A stretch of DNA of 64,000 bases from Bolinopsis microptera. Its lineage: Eukaryota > Ctenophora > Tentaculata > Lobata > Bolinopsidae. Below, one piece after another: positions 55,000 through 64,000 of the stretch; positions within the stretch are counted from its first letter, which is position 1, and each line of letters begins with the position of its first letter. The DNA lies in the NCBI RefSeq assembly GCF_026151205.1, contig NC_087081.1:2113246-2177245 (forward strand), in the 5' to 3' direction. The position numbers and the translations under genes are program-made. The notes beneath the pieces are model-generated. The model searched no databases, was not told the DNA's origin, and saw only the letters and a list, made by a program, of their open reading frames with translations.

Positions 55000-57985
55000 T
55001 CAGTTTTTAGTTTAGTCAGACAGTGGTGTATCTGTGTATACTCGTGATCTAAACACTATCAGCTCACAATAGAGCTGACCACACAATGTGTTATAACCTT
55101 AAATTCATTAACTCCTTCCGAGTTAAAGGTTTCCAACGTTGACATCATGACCGGCTCTTCTTAAGTAAAGATGATAACGACAGAATATTCCAGGAAATCC
55201 GTGCGTGATTATATCATACCATTACCGTGACCTAGAATTTACTAACTTATTTATGGATCATTGTGGAATGTGTGGTTGAATTGGAAACAAATCTGACCCT
55301 TCATTTAAGTTCTAGTATTTTGGTATATTTACCGTACCAGGAAAGATGCAGTAAATTTAACTTTAATTTGCGACTTTAAAAATTAAAACGCTCATGCTAA
55401 AAAATCGTTTAATCGAACTATTTTTAGCACCATATTTGGTGAGTTGTATTTTGCATATTCTAATATGCGTCGCCCATCTCAAACTCATAACGGCGCACAA
55501 AATGTACGATATCATTAGTATTAATCCTTTTATTCGTATGATTCGTATGGTTTGACATCCTCCAAAATCGCTGACGATAGAAATACTATTATAAGGGGAG
55601 CAAGGTTGAATCTGTAATGCTCTTCTGAAGTTAGGTTCGTAGTCAAACTTAGGTTCGTAGTCAAACTAAGCAGTGTTTCACACGCTGTTGACATCTCTTT
55701 ATTAGGGAGATTTTTGGACTTTCTAGTTTTCTTAGGGACAGGGTCAGTAGTTGTAGGGGACACCACTAATTATCAAGAGTTAGAAGAGTTACATATTATA
55801 ATTTTTGAATTACAACTATGAAGAACTGAGTAAAGATTCTAAGGGAATATTTGAACGTTCCATAATCCATATTGAACCAGATTTACTAAAATATTGAACC
55901 AGATTTACTAAAATATTGAACCAGATTTACTAAAATATTGAACCAGATTTACAAAAATCATTACATTACATTTTCAGAGAAGACCCGTCGGCCCTCTTAT
56001 TATTACCTCCCGCCGCGCCCCTTATTATCATACTCATAGCTTGTAATGTAAAAAGTTATATAAAAACTATATAAGTTTTATTAACAATCAGTCTCTATAA
56101 TCTAGGAAACATTTTTTTCCGGAAACTTATCGAACGTGTTTTTAAATAGGCCATTATAAAGAAGGTTATAATAATGTTAATAGCATACAGTGTATACAAG
56201 TATACTTCACTCAGCGGTAGCCGGTAACTCCATTAGCGACCACGACTTAATGTGTACAATCATTGAGCCCAGATGATGAGTCATTGTTAACGTTCATCAC
56301 CATTTTAGGAATCTGGTAGTCTGACTGTGATGTTGCACTTGTACACAACTTGATTTTATGTAACATACAACGATTTGTTATATGAAATGAAATATATATT
56401 CCGAAAAAAGATCGCCCGAACTAAAAGGAAGCACATTAAATGATATCGTAAATTTGATTTACGCCGTTCTTAAAATGAGCGCGGTGCAGTTAATTAGAAT
56501 ATGTAAAACACAAATTATAAATTTCATTCATTTCAATATTGTATTAGTTAATAGTTTATATATTAGAATTATTATAAATAAATTAATAAACGTACCATAA
56601 TTTTAGAGTCCTGTACAACACTCACGATATTTAATTCATGAACTTTAAAATGAAATACAGCATCTCCATGTCGCCCTCCCCGGCATTGTTCTAGAAATAA
56701 TAATTATACATTGCATATAACGATTAACAGGGTATAATAATTAATAACTGAAACACGTAATGAACTAACGCATAATTGAGCTTAACAAATAATGTACTTA
56801 AACTCACTTAAATGTACTGCTATTTAAATGTATTACTATTTAAGCATGATTTCTGATGCAGATAATGTGTCTAATTACTTTACAAATATGGTTCGTCTCA
56901 GATGATAATATACACTAAACAGCTCACTCGACACCCGAGCACTGTAGTGTTACCATGTAATACAACTTACCTATCCCTCTTATGTGTTTAGACGCTATAC
57001 TGGGAAAATCCCGAAAATGCTGTATTTGGAAAAATACTTACTAGGAAAATAGTTAAAAATATATTTTGGACTTGGTTGAATTTATTTCCTCCCAGATTCT
57101 TATTTTCCTTTGTTTTAAGTTTAACTCTCCTGCTATATAATATATTTGAAGCTGTAAAAGAAGTTTTAGCTCCATTTGACCAGCTAATGCTCTAATGTTA
57201 AATTGATATTATCAGACGTTTTAAAAATCGCCTCTAGATGATGATTATATTGTTCAAGTATTATCTAAATTCAGTAGTATTAGAGCAGTCGATAAAAGTA
57301 AAATCATCGCTTTTTGATTATAATATCATTTCATGATGAATGAACATCTCTCTCATTAGACAATGGCACAGTTTTTGGTCGGTTAAATTGGACAATAGCA
57401 GTATCTGAATTTTTTTTTCTCTTTTTGCGTCACGTTTTTGTTAAAATGTTTTCGTGATAAAAGGTACTTTCGGTCGAAGCAAACGTTCTCAATACTCCGC
57501 AAACTTTTTCAGTACTCCACCTAAAGATCAATTTACGTAAATCTTCAATGTTGAACGACAATTGTAATAGTTACAACATTTAAGCTTTTGCCGGTTACAT
57601 TTTCTTGATATTATAACGTAAATAAAATCGTTAACAAAAATCCCGTTTTCATTAAATAATCCTAAATACCGCTTCTTCTCTCACCGAGCCGACTCCAATA
57701 AAGAACTCGTTCCAACAGTTATTATACCAGATGCAACTCCAGAACTATTTGTTGTTGAAAACAATTTAAGATATCTTGATTATTTTTTCATAGCTTGATA
57801 ATCTCGTGACCAAAGTGTAACCTTCACCTCACCGCATATAATTACATACCCGGTACATAGTAATTGTATAGCCGTAATATGCGGTTATATAGCCGTTATG
57901 TAGCCGTTGTATGCGGTTATATGCGGTTATATGCGGTGGTTAACTGTTCTCCACGTTGGTTAATCCTACGTGTCACGTGACAGGA
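55000..57985. repeat. AT-rich intergenic stretch with small repeats
   Basis: Four copies of a 21-bp unit (ATATTGAACCAGATTTACTA) at 55869-55955, and TATATGCGGT-type repeats at about 57860-57945. A minus-strand frame at 55530-55766 includes a duplicated SLTTNL but matches no family. No other gene is seen. Confidence 0.6.
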
Positions 57986-59303
57986 ATGGTCGAACCTCTG
58001 CTGATTATAGTCACTGGTCTATGGGCGGCGGCAATTTCTTGCCATTTCGGAGGCTGGCTGATCGGCCACATTTGCGAGTGCTATAACGAGGTGAGTTACA
58101 AAGTGGTTATTTTGTGGTTATTATGTGGTTATAGTTAGGGCATTAGGAATATTATCTGGGAAATTATTCGTCAAACAAAATTTTTGTGCAGGAAAGAGTT
58201 TCCATAGTCCCAGAAACTAGCACATTTATATACAACTTATGTAAGCAACATATGCCCTAATAATGTTGCCTCTCTCCCTCTCTCTCTCCCTCTCGCTAGA
58301 AGTATGTAAGAGAGTGAGGGAGTATTTCGCAACAATCCCCCTCAGATTATTACTGCCCAGCTGTCACTATTGACAGGATGGCTGTGAACTTTGACACGTG
58401 AAACTGTTGCTAAAAGCCTGGAACCTTCCTTGAAGTTGTCAAGTTGTAATCTACCAAAGTTTAATGATCTACTCAGAAAGGAGAAGGAGTTACCTTCCGA
58501 ATGGAACTTTCAATAATTCTTTTCATGCCATAACTTACAATTTTACATTTTATTATAATAAGATCATCTCGTGCTATTTGATGACAATACAAAATACGAG
58601 CACGAAGATAGACTATAGAGCCATTATATATGACAAATTGATCTTTATTAAAGATCAGAGCTCAATAAATGAGCCATCAGATTATAGCAAAATTACTGGA
58701 TCATTGCCAAGATTCTTTACCATGGTTGTAAGTTGTAACGAGAAAAGTGCGTTAATAGCACCATTGAAGTGGAGGAGATCTAGCTGACCCACCAGCAGGG
58801 ACGGGGGTTGTAGCTGTGTAGCTGGTGGACTTCTTCACCAAATTAACACTAGAGCTCCACTGATCACCATGGCAATTAGTAAATTAACACTTGAGAGCTC
58901 CACTGATCACCATGGCAATTAGTAAATTAACACTTGAGAGCTCCACTGATCACCATGGCAATTACCCTTGTTCAGCTGGTACTGCCTGTCTGCCAATATT
59001 TCAGGGATCACTCAATATTTTATTTATGTAAACATTAATATGGATGAAAAATCTAAAATAGAATAAGTATAATTTCTGTAAATCTCTCACAAAACTTTAT
59101 GCACTCCAAAGCTTTTGGTTACTGTTTGGTTACTGTTTTGTTACTGTTTCTCCGTTTCGAAACAGGACAAAGTCCCACAGCGCCACGATCAAGGTGAAAA
59201 TCAGTCATCACCTGTTGAGCTCCCAAATTGCTCGGACACCCTTACAACCATATCATATTTAATAGCTCGCCATGAAAATTACATGATGTCACATCTTATT
59301 TAA
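57986..59303 (+). CDS. Putative small membrane or secreted protein, two exons
   Basis: Exon 1 is 57986-58090 (ATG; donor GAG/GTGAGT); exon 2 is 59166-59303 (acceptor TTTCGAAACAG; TAA). Phases agree (0/0) and the product is 80 residues. The N-terminus MVEPLLIIVTGLWAAAISCH continues to GGWLIGHICEC, a hydrophobic stretch serving as signal peptide or membrane anchor. The rest is polar (QRHDQGENQSSPVELPNCSD). Four cysteines are visible. I recognise no family. The 1075-bp intron has a three-copy 43-bp repeat. Support is splice logic and composition only, so it may be the end of a larger gene or spurious. Confidence 0.42.
58840..58965. repeat. 43-bp tandem repeat, three copies
   Basis: AAATTAACACTTGAGAGCTC plus CACTGATCACCATGGCAATT recurs three times, nearly identical, inside the intron of the small putative gene. 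Confidence 0.93.
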
Positions 59304-59404
59304 TCTTATATTCATTTCAAATCATTATCACTACTGGTCATTGGGTGTATGGTAAGGTTTTAGTGTGTTCCCGTGTACTGCCCGTCTTGTGAATAGTTAT
59401 ATAA

Positions 59405-60120
59405 TATAACTAGTGTAACCCGGCCTTTGGCCGGGATTTCACTGCCGCAGTTAAAAAGGGGAAGGAGTAATTATCCGCTGAGTCAAAACCCGCATTAAGT
59501 GAGCAATTCCATTCGGAGTTCCCTCACGTATCCAATAGTATCTGTACCACGACTATTACACCTCATCACTCCCGTCTTAAACCGCTTTAAATCGTTTTAG
59601 AAATTAACCCTTATTAACTCCGCACCACACCCGCCTTATATTTGAAAACATGTATTACATTGTCGTATGAAAGTAAACAAACTGACCGCAATATGTGCCT
59701 CCCCCCCCCCCCCCCCCCCCCCTGATATGCATAAACATTGTCGTATGAAAGTATGAACTCTCTCTACAGTTTAAAAAGACCACAATCAGTGCCCAAGTAC
59801 ACTCCTAATATCACTTGAGGAGCTAACCTAATTACCAACGCTACAAAGAGAGCGAATAGGAAGAAAAAGTGAGCCATTTTAGTGGCTCACTCCATAATGT
59901 TGCATTAATAGTACAAAACCATCAATTAAGCCACTTACCACCGGCCGATTTTTATAAAATTTGCTTATTGGCTTCGTCAGAGTTTTGTCGGCACTATACC
60001 GGAAAAATCAGTCCCGTAACTCTTACCGTTTTTTTTGTATAACCGACCGGAAATTACACACGGACACACAGACGATCAGACAGACACACATTCTGGTGTT
60101 ATTAAGGTGATAATAGTTAT
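59405..60120. repeat. Probable dispersed repeat with CCGGCCTTTGGCCGG
   Basis: It begins near AGTGTAACCCGGCCTTTGGC (a strong palindrome) and ends near GGACACACAGACGATCAGAC, followed by ATTCTGGTGTTATTAAGG and AT repeats. This start/end style is familiar from dispersed invertebrate repeats, but I cannot name the family. A poly-C run lies at 59701-59722. No ORF. Confidence 0.45.
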
Positions 60121-62119
60121 AATATATATATATATAATAATATATTATTAAACTGAATCTTACCGCTGGGGTAAAAACCTATCCAAATAGTTAATATTTA
60201 TTGGTTAAACTATATAATCATAAAACTGAGGTCTACCCTCACCACTGGAGTAATGATAAAACTAGCTGTAGTAATATTCTTGACTACTGCGTTACATCTG
60301 AGCTGACAGATAGGAAAGTTGATAGTTAAATCATAAAACCGACCCTTAGTTTCAGAGCTAATCACAAATCTACCAGTGGTACAGCTAGATTTGTGATACT
60401 AGCACTATCCTTAACTTGACTAATGGCATATAAAGATTGGCATTAAAACGTGACATGATATTATTGTGGTACTACAATATCAGGATCGTGCGTAGCTTAT
60501 ATAATAGTTAATATAAATCGTGCACAGCTTATAAGTATAGTATCTAAATGTTCTATCTTTAAAAAAAGATTTTACATTGTGAATGCAACCTCCTGTAGTT
60601 TTAAGTTAAATTTAAAATATTTGTAAAATGGCGTCCACAAAATTTGAAACTTTTTCAGTCTCCACGCCTCATCGCAAGAAAATTGTATTCAATCTGCCAT
60701 GCTTATTCTATTGGGGCTAACTTCAAACACAAGAGAATATTTTATTTTGAAGTTTTACTATGTATCCGACAACAGATCTTGTTTACCATTCGTAACCTTT
60801 TACTTAAAGGTAATTTATGTAGTGGGTCCGTGTAGTGGCGCAGCCACTGGTACCCTCAGAAATTGAAATCTTGCTCTAGTTAATATTAAACACTTGTTTA
60901 AGTCCAACTCGTAGCCTCACGATTGGGGCAATCATAAAACTAGCTGTAGTATTATTCTTGACAAGTTAATAACTACATACCGTAATCATTAAACCAACTC
61001 TTTAAGTTTATCACAAAACTAGCTGTTGTATTATCCTTGACAGGTTAATCACCCTACGCGCGTGGGGTGGACTCCTGGGGTGGACTTTTATTCAGCGCGT
61101 ATTTTGTAGCCTGTTCAACTTGACGTTTTGAATCGTTACTATCTCAATGTCACAGATACACAGAATGTGAGGTGATCATCTTAAAGAGAAACGTCTCAGC
61201 TTTCACCTGGTGTAAAGTTTATCTTTGTTCTCAAAATATAGCTCGCTCAGTGTGCAACAGAAGTTGACATTACAATAACCACGTCCGCGACCGGTCGTCA
61301 GATACCGGAGTCTTACACAAAATTGGGTCCCTAAATTAAAATTTTATGACACAGTTACGATGAACTAGTGTCTAGGGAAACATTTGGTGAAAATTTTAAG
61401 GGTCTACTGTTAATATTGCAAAAGTTATTGAAAACAAACTAGCTTAGTCAGAAGTTTTTGGGAAAATTTCAAATTTTGTACGTAGTGGGGTCTACTGGGG
61501 TGGACTCTCGTGACGCGCATCTGATGGCGTGGCTTTTTCAACAGCAGTCAGTACGGCCAATATCAGAGCACAAATTATTGTGAGTAAGACCTTAATGGTC
61601 AGCTATGAACCCCTCACTAGAATAGTAACCGTATCTAAAAACAAGGAAATGTTATTCCGTCAAAGCTCAAATTTTTTACTCTTCTCAGTGCAGTTACTTA
61701 TATGAATGTACTAGCTAAGTATCGTTGATCGTAGCTGCATTACACAGTAGAAGGTAACCAAGGAAGACTGCTGATTAACGAAGCAATTTCAACGTGAACA
61801 GTTCCAAAATACATAATCATGGCGACGATAGTTCAACTTGAACCTTTATAGTTTTTACAGTCTAAGATCACAATAAAATCACGTGAACTGCGAATCACAA
61901 AATCAAATCACTCAAATCTGATACAGTCCCGTTACAGTACGCTTTCGTGACAACCTCAACGCTTAAAAAAATAAATATTCTGCAGTCTTGTGACCACCGA
62001 TGGCCCTAACTCTCCCTTGTCCGCGAGGAGCATCGTTGCGACCATGGGTTTCAGTTCTTTGTTCTTCCCACTCGGCTTCGATAGATCGAATTGGCTGGAA
62101 GTCAATCTATCAGAAAGAC
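60121..62119. repeat. Intergenic with diverged short repeats
   Basis: ATCATAAAACTAGCTGTAGT-like segments at about 60247, 60930 and 61011, and GGGGTGGACT words at about 61066, 61079 and 61497. No confident gene. Confidence 0.5.

Positions 62120-64000
<1,881 letters not shown>

Noticed and set aside
58464-58787. 107-residue ORF with an ATG start
   Set aside because: It lies in the intron of the small two-exon candidate, has no recognised domain and has AT-driven composition.

Overview
This is intron-bearing, AT-rich animal nuclear DNA, most likely from an invertebrate. Spliced genes have GT..AG introns and the coding families are metazoan. There are several kinds of non-LTR retrotransposon, piggyBac- and hAT-like DNA elements, many MITEs and very long minisatellites. 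Short CCCTAA runs, the ancestral animal telomere hexamer, occur inside repeats. A non-bilaterian such as a cnidarian would fit the expansion of CHST15-like enzymes, but I cannot name the organism. I see no operons, plasmid features or CRISPR arrays.

Layout. 1-9.8 kb: palindromes, tandem arrays, small MITEs and a broken copy of glutamyl-prolyl-tRNA synthetase (6374-6860). 9.87-19.63 kb: a complete 13-exon plus-strand gene for a CHST15-like Golgi sulfotransferase. All its splice phases agree and it predicts 539 residues. Its third intron is almost entirely a 22-bp minisatellite, and its fourth carries two antisense LINE remnants. 20.9-32.9 kb: a repeat-dense block with a LINE whose RT frame is nearly intact (22350-24551, minus), several LINE tails, hAT-type MITE fragments and foldback elements. 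33.36-35.92 kb: the 5' part of a secretory, single-pass membrane protein resembling the goliath/RNF13 family. No RING exon is found, and a 2995-bp piggyBac-like element begins 16 bp after its last recognisable exon. 40.3-42.6 kb: a 42-bp minisatellite split by a hAT element with a perfect 8-bp target duplication. 44.87-51.2 kb: a 6.3-kb minisatellite split by a 322-bp MITE that appears identical to one inside the piggyBac-like element. 51.7-55.0 kb: a segmental duplication, one copy of which holds a ~1.9-kb inverted-repeat element carrying many copies of TGTGACAAAGTAAAC. 57.99-59.30 kb: a possible two-exon small membrane protein. 62.1-64.0 kb, minus strand: the phase-consistent last four exons of an unrecognised gene, with a long (CA)n block in one intron.

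The genes do not form a pathway. The most informative signal is layered insertion: transposons inside minisatellites, a MITE inside a piggyBac-like element, and LINEs in introns. Duplicated arms and paralogous flanks supply the empty sites that let the events be ordered. No defence system or other gene-encoded novel system is visible. The nearest things to undescribed are the TTATAA-flanked MITE and the TGTGACAAAGTAAAC element.
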